33,504 bases of DNA, taken from assembly GCA_034698045.1 (NCBI GenBank), contig JAQGAU010000238.1, forward strand, positions 1 through 33,504, given 5' to 3'. Made by a program: the position numbers and the translations under genes. Shown piece by piece: positions 21,725 to 31,741 of this stretch (position 1 is the first letter of the stretch; every line of letters starts with the position of its first letter). The notes beneath the pieces are model-generated. The model saw nothing but the letters and a program-made list of their open reading frames with translations. It did no database searches and was not told the origin of the DNA. This DNA is from Paramacrobiotus richtersi. Taxonomy: Eukaryota > Tardigrada > Eutardigrada > Parachela > Macrobiotidae.

Positions 21725-22004
21725 ATATCTGATCAAATAAGGCAGTCTGCAGTACATAGTACATGGAAGACCGCACGGCAGCTCGTAAAACAACGTTGGA
21801 TGCATCAAAGTTCAGCAGCCAACGATCATACCGGAATTTACAGCGAGCCACGCTCACCAAGACAAACTACAAACAGAAATGAGGATAATAACGCATCTGC
21901 ATTGACCTACGACAACGCTGAAGTGCTGAACACAGTACAGTAATTAGTTAAGAATATCCTTGCGTGTCAGTTTTTTAGTTTGAGGAATTTTAACCCGAAC
22001 GAGA

Positions 22005-23574
22005 ATGCGCTGGTGGAGCGGTTGCGTCTTACTCCTCTTTTGTATCGGTAAGCACAGATTGACATTAGCCGTTACTAGAAACACAAGTTTCAAAAATTGA
22101 ACTTTTTCAGGCCGGGAAGTGACTGGCGAGCTGTTCCGCTTTGACGTGTCTTCACTGCGTCCCGATGAGTTGTGTCTGCTAAAGCGAAAACGGGTACTTG
22201 TAGTTCGTGGTGCTACCAGTGTGGTACCGTTACTGGTTCTTTTATTTAGCAATAGCCTGTAATTAATGTTGACACAATATAACTCCCAAAAATCAGATAA
22301 AAAGTACATCCCAGGTGGCACGCTAAGGAGGAGTAGTCATTACCACGCATTATTTCCATGGTTTCCATTATTTCCATGGTTTCCATTATTTCCACGCTGA
22401 GACAAGAACTGGTTCTAGTAATGGTAATGGTGCACTGCTGGCAGTTTTGCGCTCCCAATGGCCATAGCAGAGCTAGTAACCTTTGAAACATTACCAGTAC
22501 CACTGTTAGTACCATGAACTATAAGTACCCGGCGAACACAAGCTAAAGAATGATTTCCCAATGTAATTGATTCTTCGTTAATTTGTGCTCAATTCAAACC
22601 CATATCAAACTAAGTGCTGGCCGAGATAATCCGGAGGATCCAGTAGGAACGGCGAAAGAGGTAAGTTAGTCGTTAATTTTCTAAGCGCCAGTAGGCAAAC
22701 ACCGCTTGCATCTGTTACGTATTACGTAATATTATATGATCCTTTCCGCCGAAACTATAATCTATGGATTTTAAGTTCACACCTTATTGTATTGTATACA
22801 TTAGTGCACCTTGGGTGAAGAACATAAAATTATTATTCTGTAGTTAGAATTACAGATCATGTTTTCCCGGTATGTAAAATATCTCGGAAAATTACAAAAG
22901 GCTTTGTTTCATTGGAATGTCTGCTTTGCATGCAGCTAGACCAGCCTAGATGTAGCGAAAAAATATACAATTGCATTTTGCAGAATCTAATCGAAGATAT
23001 AGAGCAAATTCGGAACAAGAGCGCCAATCGCTCAGTAGCCGTGCACCTCATGAGCGATCCTTCCTTGGTACACCCCTCTATCTTCGCACCAATCGGTCAG
23101 CAAGTTGTGGAGCTAATATTCAGTCAAATGTCCAAACGTGACGTGACCTCCCGGTTTCCCGCATTCGGTCTGATCAACCTGGTTGATCTGCGCTTCTGGT
23201 ATTGCCGTGATCCCGGACTCAGTCTGCACAAGGCCGATTTCAGCGGGATGAAGAACATTCGCGCCATCGAATTCAAAGGAACCCCGATTGAAACGATCGA
23301 GACAGACACGTTTACGGATCTTTCCACACTGCAGACGTTGGCTCTGATTAATGACCTCACTGACTGGGACGAGGGGCGGGTGGCGGTGTGGCAGCGACTC
23401 AAGTGCGATGCGAAGAACGCCTGGTTGTGGCAGTTTTCGGCAGGAAAACCGGAGCTTCTGAAAGACCGAGAACCCGGAACGATCTTTACGCTGGGGAACT
23501 TTACGAGCAGTTTCTTGGAAGTGGACCAACCCAGTGCCGACTGCACAGGAAACGGGACAGTCATCAACGCTTGA
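22005..23574 (+). pseudogene. LRR array copy C: type I LRR gene with exon 2 split by a MITE
   Basis: Exon 1 (22005-22047) is intact (MRWWSGCVLLLFCI, GTAAGC donor). Exon 2 begins normally at 22111 (ELFRFDVSSLRPDELC) and its end, with a good GTAAG donor at 22661, is also present (IQTHIKLSAG), but a 341-bp element at 22191-22531 separates the halves. The element brings stop codons in frame, and a TGA lies in the second half. Exon 3 (22984-23574) is fully open, 591 nt like B, with LVDLRFWYCRDPGL, EFKGTPIETIETDTFTDL, LKCDAKNAWLWQF and DCTGNGT. Exon 2 has unequal phases (1 and 0), so skipping it would shift exon 3 out of frame. The intact exon 3 suggests a recent insertion. A poly(A) signal lies at 23660. 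An alternative promoter or first exon feeding exon 3 cannot be excluded. Confidence 0.8.
22191..22531. mobile_element. 341-bp MITE-like DNA transposon inserted in LRR copy C
   Basis: The left end, CGGGTACTTGTAGTTCGTGG, and the inverted right end, CGGGTACTTATAGTTCATGG, match at about 27 of the first 31 positions. The insertion is flanked by GCGAAAA (22184-22190) and GCGAACA (22532-22538), a 7-bp target duplication with one later change; the uninterrupted copy B reads GCGAAAACAAACTAAA at this site. No transposase frame is present, so the element is non-autonomous. TIR form and a 7-8 bp duplication suggest a hAT relative, not proven. An internal 18-bp unit (TTATTTCCATGGTTTCCA) is repeated about 2.6 times near 22350-22395. 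Confidence 0.8.
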
Positions 23575-23659
23575 ACTGTGCTTGTAGTCTTCTTTCATAC
23601 TATGTTCTTCAGATGAGTAACAGTATTTGCTTCTAGTATTTTAAAAGTCGCACTAAACA

Positions 23660-23665
23660 AATAAA
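23660..23665 (+). terminator. poly(A) signal AATAAA downstream of LRR copy C
   Basis: AATAAA lies 86 nt after the stop at 23574. Copy F has a signal 126 nt after its stop; none is obvious after B. Confidence 0.4.
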
Positions 23666-23797
23666 ATGTCTGTGGGTGCATGAACTTCATTTAATAAGTT
23701 TTTATGCAATAAAAGCGAAGATAGCTTTCCATTAGCTTGCGCTGCTGAAAATTAGGCAACATGACTGCGCAAATACTTAACTAATCTAAATTGTTGC

Positions 23798-24089
23798 AAA
23801 CCTGATTTTTAATCGAAAATTTCCAGACAGCATGTTTACTGTGGCTCAGTGAGCTATGTTGATATAATATTCTTGTTCTGCTTGGTGAAATATGCTTAAG
23901 AAACAGTTGTCTAGCCGGCGATACAAACCTGCGGGCCAACTTAAAAACCGTATATCGAAACAAAATATATATGCCAGAATCAATGTGAGAGCGTTTTCCA
24001 CCTGCACACCGGCTCGAATGGTTAAATATCTTTGCCAGTAGTCTGAGTATTCTGATGACTGTAGGTTGCTGAACTGCAAGTATAACACC
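23798..24089 (+). promoter_or_regulatory. type II upstream block of LRR copy D
   Basis: Homologous to the blocks before F (27015-27296) and at 20672-20943. It ends in a short leader GAACTGCAAGTATAACACC directly before the ATG; F has GTGGAAGTATAGCACC at the same place. A TATA-like AAAATATATATGCC occurs near 23963. It probably holds the promoter and 5' leader. Confidence 0.5.
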
Positions 24090-25307
24090 ATGACAATGCG
24101 CTGGTGGAGCGGTTGTATCTTGATCCTCGTGTGCATCGGTAAGTTCCGGATCGCGATTTAGCCGTAAATCTAGTTGATATTGACGAACATTGCATTCTTC
24201 CAGGCCGGCCAGCGGCGGGCGATCTATTCAAATTCGACGTGTCTTCGTTGCATCCCGGTGAGGTATGCACTGTAACGGAGACTGAACCTTTCGAGGATGT
24301 ATGCGCCTCTCAAACCCATATCATACTGATTGCTAGCAATCGTAATGTGGAAGATCCTGACGTTACTCCAAAAGCGGTAAATTTGGATGATATTATACAG
24401 TACAAAGCTAATCGGACGTATAACGTTTCTTTCTACGAAAAATAAAATATTTTAATTCTTTCATATCTTGTATCGTGTAACGCTCCTTTGAAAGATAAAG
24501 TTCTCTTAATGCTGAAGGCTAGATAATCCCTCTATGCGCTGTGGTAAACTGTGTATGAATATCGCTTCTAGCAAACTAAATTACAAATGTTATAATATGA
24601 CTAAGAACGCTGATTCACCTGCATCCTAGAACACATAGAAGGAAATAACTGTTCATTGTTGTAGTTGTTTTTTTTAAAAGCTAAACGTCACGTAAAAATA
24701 CATTTCCGTGTTTCAGAGTTTAATTAAAAAGATTGAGCAAGTACGGAACAACAGCTCCAACCGCGCAGTGGCCGTGAACCTCCAGAAAGATGCAGCCCTG
24801 GTCGACCCTGTTGTCCTGTCATCGATCGGCCAGAGAATCGTCGAGTTCGTCCTCGAACATATACCCCAAGCGGACCTTACCTCCCGGTTCCCCGCCATCG
24901 GTCTGACCAACTTACTCGATCTGCGTTTCGTGTACTGTCGATATCCCGGATTAAATCTGCACAAGGGGGATTTCAAGGGGATGAAGAACATCCGCGCTAT
25001 CGAATTTAAAGGGACTCCGTTGCTGTCCGTCGAAGCAGGCACGTTCACGGATCTTCCCACTCTGCAGGCACTGGCTCTGGGCAATGACCTCGGGGACTGG
25101 GATGAGGAGCGGGTGGCGGTTTGGCAACGATTGAACTGCGATACAAAGAACGCCTGGTTGTGGCAGTTTTTGAAGAAGAAACCGGCGCTTCAGAAAAGCC
25201 AGGGAATTGGAAAGATCTTTAAGCTGGGGAACTTTACAAGCAGCTTCCTGGATATGGAGAAACCCATTGCCGACTGCAAGAAAAAGGGCACAGGGGTCAA
25301 AGGTTGA
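24090..25307 (+). CDS. LRR array copy D: intact secreted LRR protein (type II), 270 aa
   Basis: Exons: 24090-24138, 24204-24376 and 24717-25307, all GT-AG, phases 1 and 0. The start at 24090 (context CACCATGA) gives MTMRWWSGCILILVCI, a signal peptide; the ATG two codons on matches the start of B and C. Exon 2 is shorter than in type I: DLFKFDVSSLHPGEVC and EDVCASQTHI, without the KQRFPNE stretch. Exon 3 has SLIKKIEQVRNNS, LLDLRFVYCRYPGL, the LRR EFKGTPLLSVEAGTFTDLP, the cap LNCDTKNAWLWQFLKKK, and ends DCKKKGTGVKG, a basic tail in place of the type I NGT sequon. No membrane segment is seen; it is expected to be secreted. Type II shows a Lys-rich C-terminal half, hinting at a different ligand surface from type I. 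Confidence 0.85.
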
Positions 25308-25627
25308 AGTACTAAACTCTCCGTTTGCACGTTTTGCTTGCACTGTTGTTGTCTCTCTGTTGAAAAGTGGTACGAACTTATGAAGAGATATTAATTATTA
25401 TGAAGAGATACGAGGGAAGATATTAATTATGCATGAACATGTACAATGCATTGTTTAACAGAGGACGAGCAACTGAACAACTCTGAAGTTAGATTCCAGC
25501 TAATATTTTCAGGGAAAGCAAGATCTTCCAACTCAAGAGTCTGACAGGATGCGAACCGGCAGCGATGTCAAAGCTAGACTTTGAATGAATTTCGCGCAAA
25601 TTCTTATTCCACTGAATTTCAACAAAA
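25308..25627. other. spacer between LRR copies D and E
   Basis: The 3' region of D; the stretch CACTGTTGTTGTCT (about 25340) matches the one after F (AACTGTTGTTGTCT at about 28531), confirming that 3' flanks were duplicated too. A short direct repeat (TTATGAAGAGATA, AGATATTAATTAT) lies near 25378-25425. No gene is seen. Confidence 0.5.
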
Positions 25628-25724
25628 TTGTAAGGTAGAGCCTACATTAAACACAATTGCAACTCATAAAACAAGGTTGGACGCACCCAAGTTCAGCAGA
25701 GAACGATCATGTGTGTCAGACAAC

Positions 25725-26812
25725 GTGTCTTCTCTCCGTCCTGATGAGCTGTATTCACTAACGTCCATGTCGCGAAAACACGTTAAGCAACATAAACAAC
25801 GATTTCCAAATGAACCATGCGTTAATGATTGCCCAATTCAAACCCATATCAGACTGAGTGCTGGCCAAGATGATCGGGATTCGGGACGATCCGATCGGTG
25901 CTGCGAAAAGGGTAAATCTGGCGCTAATTTTCTGAGCGATAATGTTCGAAATTGGATCGTGTACCTACAGGTATAATGTTCCTTCCTGCCATATTCTCAA
26001 GGATTCTGTTTTCCCACCCACTTGTATCCGAAAACAGAATCCAAAACTAATGTTCTGTGATTGGAATACACTTGTTCTCCCGGCATAGATTTCTCAGGAA
26101 AATTACTATAAGTTGATACAGTTCGTTGTAATACGCAGTTGCTCACCCTTGGAAGGTGAGAATTACGAAAAAAATACGTTTCAATTTGTCAGAACTGAAT
26201 CCAAGGCATCGAGCAAATTCGGAGCAACAGCTCAAACCGCGCACTTGCCGTGAACCTTGGGAGTGACCCGTTCTTAAGTGACGCTGCCATCTTCGCACCG
26301 ATCGGCCAGCAAATTGTCGAGTTTATAGTCAATCAAATGTCCAAAAGTGACCTGACTTCCCGGTTTCCAGCATTCAGTCTGGCCAACCTCGTCGATCTTC
26401 ACTTCTGGTACTGCCGTAATCCCGGACTCAGTCTGCACAAGGCCGATTTCAGTGGAATGAAGAACATCCGCGCTGTCGAATTCAAGGGAATCCCGACAGA
26501 ATCGATGGAGTCTTGCAGGCGCGTTTGCGGATCTTCCCACAGTGCAGTTTGGCTCTGATCAATGACCTCACTGTCTGGGATGAGGGGTGAATGGCTGTGT
26601 GGCAGCGACTGAAGTGCGATGCAAAGAACGCCTGGTTGTGGCAGTTTTTGAAAGGGAAACCTGACCTTCTGCAGGACAGAGAAGGCGGAAATACGTTTAC
26701 GCTGGGAAACTTCACGACCACTTTTCCAGATGTGGACGAACCCACTGCGGGCTGTACAGTGAACGCGACAACCGTTAACGCTCGAGTTACACTCAGTCTG
26801 GGTAGAGCATAA
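25725..26812 (+). pseudogene. LRR array copy E: promoter-deleted, decayed type I LRR gene
   Basis: A deletion fuses a truncated type I upstream block directly to the middle of exon 2 at about 25725 (VSSLRPDELYSLTSM), removing the rest of the promoter, the whole signal exon, intron 1 and the start of exon 2. The first conserved Cys of exon 2 is Tyr here. Exon 2 ends at 25911 before GTAAAT. Exon 3 (from 26193) carries a TGA at its second codon, a frameshift around the second LRR (GIPTESMESC then out of frame), another stop in DEG before the cap (near 26588), and has lost the usual stop after the last Cys, which is Gly-Cys rather than Asp-Cys. Recognisable parts: LVDLHFWYCRNPGLSLHKA, LKCDAKNAWLWQFLKGK. 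It cannot make a family protein. Confidence 0.85.
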
Positions 26813-27014
26813 TATTTCGATTGTGGAACTTTGCTCGTACAATTTTAACAGTCGCGCTGGCGGCGATCATATTACTAGATAAAATTGGTAAATTAATGTT
26901 GGTCAGTCCATGAACTCAATGTGCTAACTGTTTATGCAGAGAATTGCAAAGAACATGCCTTACGCTATGTTACAGCACTGCTTTTGCGTAATAATCAGTT
27001 AATCATAATTGCTG
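26813..27014. other. 3' flank of LRR copy E
   Basis: It resembles the 3' flank of copy B: TTTTAACAGTCGCGCTGGCGGCGAT here against TTTTAACAGTCGCGGTGGTGGCGAT at about 20538. This extends the duplicated unit past the gene bodies. No gene is seen. Confidence 0.55.
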
Positions 27015-27296
27015 CAAGCTTGTTTTTCGCCGGAACGTTCAGGATGGCATAATTATTAATTACTGTGACTCAGCGCATTGGTGTAATATTCCTGTTCTGC
27101 TTGATAAACTGCTGTAGAAAGAGTTATTTAGCCGGCAAAACATACCGTGAGCCCGCGGCGAGCATCAGGTATATCGAGACAAACTATCAGCCAGAATTTC
27201 AGTGCGAGAACGTAGTTTACATGCGCATTGCTGAATTTCTGAATACTTTACATTAACTCAAGAATACACTGATTGTGGAAGTGGAAGTATAGCACC
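27015..27296 (+). promoter_or_regulatory. type II upstream block of LRR copy F
   Basis: Homologous to the blocks before D and at 20672-20943. It starts TTGTTTTTCGCCGGAACGTTCA and ends GGAAGTATAGCACC at the ATG. It lies directly behind the type I copy E, the same arrangement as C-D and B-orphan. Confidence 0.5.
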
Positions 27297-28500
27297 ATGG
27301 CAATGCGGTGGTGGAGCGGTTGTATCTTGATCCTCTTGTACATCGGTAAGTTTCAGATCGAGATTACCAGCAAATCTTTGTGATATTTTTTCATGCACTG
27401 CAATTCTTCCAGGTCGGCCAGTGACGAGCGAGCTGTTCAGATTTGACGTTTCGTCTTTACATCCCGATGAGCTCTGTACGTTAACGGCCATTTTTCGGAC
27501 TGCACCGTTCGCTGATTTATGCCTCTTTCAAACCCATATCCAACTGATTGCTGGCCAGAGTAATCGGGATGATCCTGGCGTTCCTGCAAAAACGGTAAAT
27601 GATGAATTTTCCAGATGATATTCTACAAAGGTTTAATCGTGCCTATTATGTTGCATTCTGCCGAAGCTAAACTGTGATTCATTTACTTTATATTACGTAA
27701 TAACGACGCTAAAAACAGTTTGATCATTTTAACATTTAAATTTTAGGCACTGATATAAATTGTGAATGTTGCAAAACTATGGTTTTATAATTAAGAACGA
27801 TACTTCGAGGCATACAGGTTTTTCGAGAATTAGACAAAATTAATGTCCATTGTGTTACTTGCTCTCCTTATAAGCCTGGCGTCAAGTTAAATAAATATCC
27901 GTATTTCAGAGTTTAATTCAAAAGATTGAGCAAGTTCGGAATCAGAGCGCCAACCGCGCGGTGGGCATAGCACTCCAGAACGATGCATCTCTCATCGACC
28001 CAGCTGTCCTTTCCCCGATCGGATCGAGAATTGTGGAGTTCGTCTTCGAACACATGTCCGAAAATAACATCACTTCCCGGTTCCCTGCCATCGGTCTGAC
28101 GAACTTACTCGATCTGCGTTTCTTGTACTGTCGATATCCCGGATTAAAACTGCACAAGGCTGATTTCCGTGGAATGAAGAACATCCGCGCCATCGAATTC
28201 AAAGGCACCCCCTTATTGTCAGTCGAGACAGGCACGTTTACGGATCTTCCCACACTGCAGACGTTGGCTCTGGGCAATGACCTCGGGGACTGGGATGAGG
28301 AGCGGGTGGCGGTTTGGCAGCGGCTCAACTGCGATGCCAAGAACGCCTGGTTGTGGCAGTTTTTGAAGAAGAAATCTACGCTACGAAAAAGCCGGGACAT
28401 TGGAAAGATCTTTACACTGGGGAACTTTACAAGCAGCTTCCTGGATATGGATGAGACCAGTGTCGACTGCAAGAAAAAGGGAACAGCGGTTAAAGGTTGA
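27297..28500 (+). CDS. LRR array copy F: intact secreted LRR protein (type II), 273 aa
   Basis: Exons: 27297-27345, 27413-27594 and 27910-28500, all GT-AG, phases 1 and 0. Start context CACCATGG is strong; exon 1 encodes MAMRWWSGCILILLYI, the signal peptide. Exon 2: ELFRFDVSSLHPDELC and DLCLFQTHIQLIAG. Exon 3: SLIQKIEQVRNQS, LLDLRFLYCRYPGL, the LRR EFKGTPLLSVETGTFTDLP, cap LNCDAKNAWLWQFLKKK, end DCKKKGTAVKG. It is closest to D in every exon, including the Lys-rich C-terminal half, so D and F are recent paralogues. The mature chain has five Cys. A poly(A) signal AATAAA is at 28626. It is expected to be secreted; the ligand is unknown. Confidence 0.85.
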
Positions 28501-28625
28501 TGCAATCTTTTATCCATACGTTTTCCTTGAACTGTTGTTGTCTGTTTAGTAAAAGCGGTAGAAGGGGAGATTTGCGAGCGAAGGTCATTGTGGTAACCGA
28601 GATTTATGTTCCTTCTTTGTTCTGT

Positions 28626-28631
28626 AATAAA
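28626..28631 (+). terminator. poly(A) signal AATAAA of LRR copy F
   Basis: AATAAA lies 126 nt beyond the stop at 28500, in CTGTAATAAATCGC. Confidence 0.45.
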
Positions 28632-28834
28632 TCGCGTTAACCGTCAGTAGTGAAAGCCAAAAGTGCCAAATTGTTAAGTCACACAGCAGCAAGTATTTTC
28701 GTGAAAGAACGCTTGACAGCCTGAAAAACCGGTTCAGCTACTGTAAATTTAGCGCTAAGTTTACCTCTGCAAATTCCCACAATCTGATTCACGTGCGGTC
28801 TATTTAAGTACGGAACCGCATCATAATTCTGACG

Positions 28835-28877
28835 ATGTGCTGGGGGAGCGTATGCTTCTTTACCATCTTCTGCATCG
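28835..28877 (+). pseudogene. lone relic of an LRR-family signal-peptide exon
   Basis: ATGTGCTGGGGGAGCGTATG... still reads MCWGSVCFFTIFCI, the pattern of the family's first exon (M-x-W-x-S-x-C-x...-I), and ends ATCG exactly where B, C, D, F and G have their donor. Here the donor GTAAG has become ATAAT, so it could not be spliced. No exon 2 or 3 follows on the plus strand before copy G, which lies on the opposite strand. It marks a seventh plus-strand copy that was otherwise deleted. Confidence 0.65.
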
Positions 28878-29322
28878 ATAATTTTCCGACGGTTTTGAAA
28901 AGAAAATGTACATACTGTACTTTGCAAAATTCCAGTTCGCGCAGCAGCCAGCAAACTGATTAACTTTCTAGTGTCGGCTTTGCGCCAGAATAAAACGAGC
29001 GCAAGGTTGCTGAATTTTGGATTCCACTGCACACTACCGTGACCTACGTAAACAGTTGTCATTGTGGGTTGGCTAATTTACCAAAGTTTACTTCAAAAAA
29101 TCAGCCGTGACCCTGAAATGCCGAAACCCTCTATGTTTTTAGCATGTTCAATTTTCGCCATGCTAGTCTCGCTTTTTTGCAAAAAACGTCTGCAAAGTGC
29201 GCGTGCTTATACAAACTTCACAGTAAAACGAACCTGGTAAGACCTAATTATGTCGAAGCGTTCTTTTTATGCACCATAAACAAGAAATACTACGATACCA
29301 CGACGAATATTATTAAGTATAT
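28878..29322. other. spacer between the relic exon and inverted copy G
   Basis: No further LRR exon is recognisable on either strand. Short frames occur without domain or splice support. This is where the array changes orientation. Confidence 0.4.
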
Positions 29323-30717
29323 TCAGCCGTCTACAACGACAGTCGCTTCAAGTCTTGTCCCGCTTCCCGTACACTCCAACCCGGGCGGCTCCACTTCCAG
29401 AAAATCACTGGTAAAATTCCCAAGCCTAAAAATCTGCCCGCTCTCCCTGGTGTTCTGAATCGTCGGTTTCTCTTTCAGCCACTCCCACAACCAGGCATTC
29501 TTCCCGTCGCATTTCAACCGCAACCAAACCGCAGCCCGTTCCGGATCCCAAGACGGGAGGTCATTCCCGAGAGCTAGCGTCTGCAGTGCGGGGAGATCGG
29601 TGAACATGCCCGGCTCGACCGACACTAACGGAGTGGCTTTGAATTCGATGGAGCGGATGTTCTGCATTCCACTGAAATCGGCTTTGTGCAGGTTCAGTCC
29701 GGGAGTATTGCAGTCCCAGAAACGCAGATCGAGTAAGTTGGACAGATCGATCGCGGGAAGGCGGGAGGTGAGGTCGGGGTGGTGCATTTGCAGGAGGGTC
29801 AGGGCAACGATCTGCGGACCGATGGGTGCTAGGATGGACGCGTTGACAAAGGATAGGTCTTCCTGGAGGATTATGGATAGTGCACGGTTTGGGCTGGTTT
29901 TGCGTATGGCCTCGATATCTTTGATCAGTTTCTGCAATAGCAACACGTAATGGGGGCATCATCTGATTAAGTGGAAATTCTGCGTATCGGCATAAGTACC
30001 GGCGAAATTACAACAGCCGCGCACTTGTGAGCTTTGCACCAGCCTTCATGATTAACGTTAACAACATTGACCAGAACACTGATAAACAGCACCCAGAAAG
30101 CTGTTTCTGTGCGCACCATCCGGCTGTCACGCAACAGCGGCGAGAAGTGTAAACACCTTTCCTTCTCAAGCACGTTGCAAGCACCTCCGTCGTTTAGCTA
30201 AACTTTTTCTAATTTTTCTCCTAAGTGCACTAACCATTTTTAGCTCGGAGGTATGCTTCTGCAGTTGTATATAAAGTTCATTTAGAAGTCAATTAAGATT
30301 TAATTCTTCAAGAGCTGAGAACTTCTGAATATGCTTCTTCGCTGAAATAGGATATGTACAGTACAGTACGACTGCACTTTATGCATCGTGCATATTCAAG
30401 GGGAAGTGCGTTCGTATTTACCGTTTTCGATGTACCAGGATCTTCACCAGCGTTATCTGCACTAGCGTCCAGCGAGAGATGGGTTTGGGAAGCACAGAAG
30501 AGTTCATCTGGGCGTCGGAGGGATGCTGGACGGCCCCAGTCGCACGGCTCATCCGTACGCATCGAAGTCACATCAAAGTTGAACAGCTCACCCGTCGCCG
30601 GTCGGCCTGAAATACGATAGTGCATATTGTACATAACGATTAGCGGTTAACGTATAATCGCAATCTACCGATGTAAACGACGATGAAGATGCAAGCGCTC
30701 CATTTCGACTTGAACAT
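29323..30717 (-). CDS. LRR array copy G: intact, inverted, divergent secreted LRR protein, 280 aa
   Basis: Exons on the minus strand: 30717-30669, 30606-30422 and 29931-29323, GT-AG with phases 1 and 0 as in the other copies. Exon 1: MFKSKWSACIFIVVYI. Exon 2: ELFNFDVTSMRTDEPC, then a unique PASLRRPDELFCASQTH. Exon 3: KLIKDIEAIRKTS, LLDLRFWDCNTPGL, the LRR IRSIEFKATPLVSVEPGMFT, cap LKCDGKNAWLWEWLKEK, and ECTGSGT. It runs six residues past the usual end (LEATVVVDG), so exon 3 is 609 nt instead of 591. It mixes type I features (FSGM, CTG before the end) with type II features (LLDLRF, TPLxSVE), so it may be the oldest member or may retain ancestral states. Five cysteines are conserved. Expected to be secreted; ligand unknown. 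Confidence 0.85.
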
Positions 30718-31741
30718 TGTCTGATTGTCAATAGTATCAGGAATTTTTAGAGACAGATATTCTTCACTTAGTGTAGCAATACGATTTCAAGTATGAACAA
30801 CAAGTGTGTGTTTTTACAGCCTGGCTTGTCCAGGAAAAAATGCACTCCCCCGGGCAATGATTTCAGGTTTATTGGATAACTGCTGAGTATATTATGGTGT
30901 GCTCAACCCTTTTCATAAATGCACCGCTGTACCGGACCTGGTGCTAAAATACTGACAACGAAATGAATCTGTCATTAACAAGTAAAATGCCCGAGGCCCT
31001 GTATACTGCTCTATTCGCATAAATATACAGTACTGCTTAAATCGGTGTGTACCAATTCGCTGATTAAGAGCTCGTTGCCGACGAATTATTTATATTAATT
31101 CATACGCGAATTACTGTGCGGAAGCAAAAAATAAAAGCAGAGATGTCAAGAAAATGTTGTTCGAACAGATCACTAATATAATAGTGACATTCACAGCGTT
31201 ACACAGAAGCAGTTTACAAAAACAATACAAGTGTATGCTTATCGAGTACTGACTGACTGGAAGTGTGTTGTATGCAGCAGCGATTTGTACACTTTAAAGA
31301 GCATTAAGTACTTCAACAGATAGAGTACAAGCTTGATTTTGTTACGTACATAATATTATGGAGTTACGCCCAGTACGGCTAAGCTCATGGTCGACGGGTC
31401 GAATATAGTAAGCACCCATTTTCGCTGAACATGGACAACCTTTGGTTGCGGTATAAAAAGTAACAAACTCGATGAAGTAACGACAACCAAGAAATGCGCG
31501 AAGGAATAATGTTTTATGTTCGATGCAACAGCAGAAAAGCCAATTGTTACTGTTTTAGCATTTCGTGAACCGCCAGCAGTCTTCCGGCAGGGAAGCTTTA
31601 ACAAAGAATTGATAGCAACAACAGCCTTACTGAAACATACTGCGACGTCTGCACCGTTGCAGGTTGTCTTCATTTAGCGCCGCTTAGGGTTGCATTCTAA
31701 CGCAGGTAACCTGCCAGCGCAATCAGTTTGAAACGTTTTTG
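30718..31741. other. intergenic between copy G and the VWA-linked gene
   Basis: No supported gene. A minus-strand frame at 31356-31673 has no domain, signal peptide or splice context. The 5' flank and promoter of copy G (minus strand) must lie in the first few hundred bases, but it does not obviously match the type I or type II blocks. Confidence 0.4.

Noticed and set aside
22246-22515. Minus-strand frame with repeated EIMETM
   Set aside because: It lies wholly inside the MITE and is created by the 18-bp internal repeat; it is not a transposase.
23113-23598. Minus-strand frames of up to 161 codons opposite LRR exon 3, recurring at B, D, F and G
   Set aside because: They mirror the conserved plus-strand coding exon and have no splice structure of their own; recurrence simply follows gene duplication.
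24239-24445. Frame reading from LRR copy D exon 2 into intron 2
   Set aside because: The donor GTAAAT at 24377 and the acceptor before 24717 give the family-typical join; the read-through end is intronic.
31356-31673. 105-codon minus-strand frame between copy G and the VWA-linked gene
   Set aside because: No signal peptide, domain or splice support, and ordinary composition.
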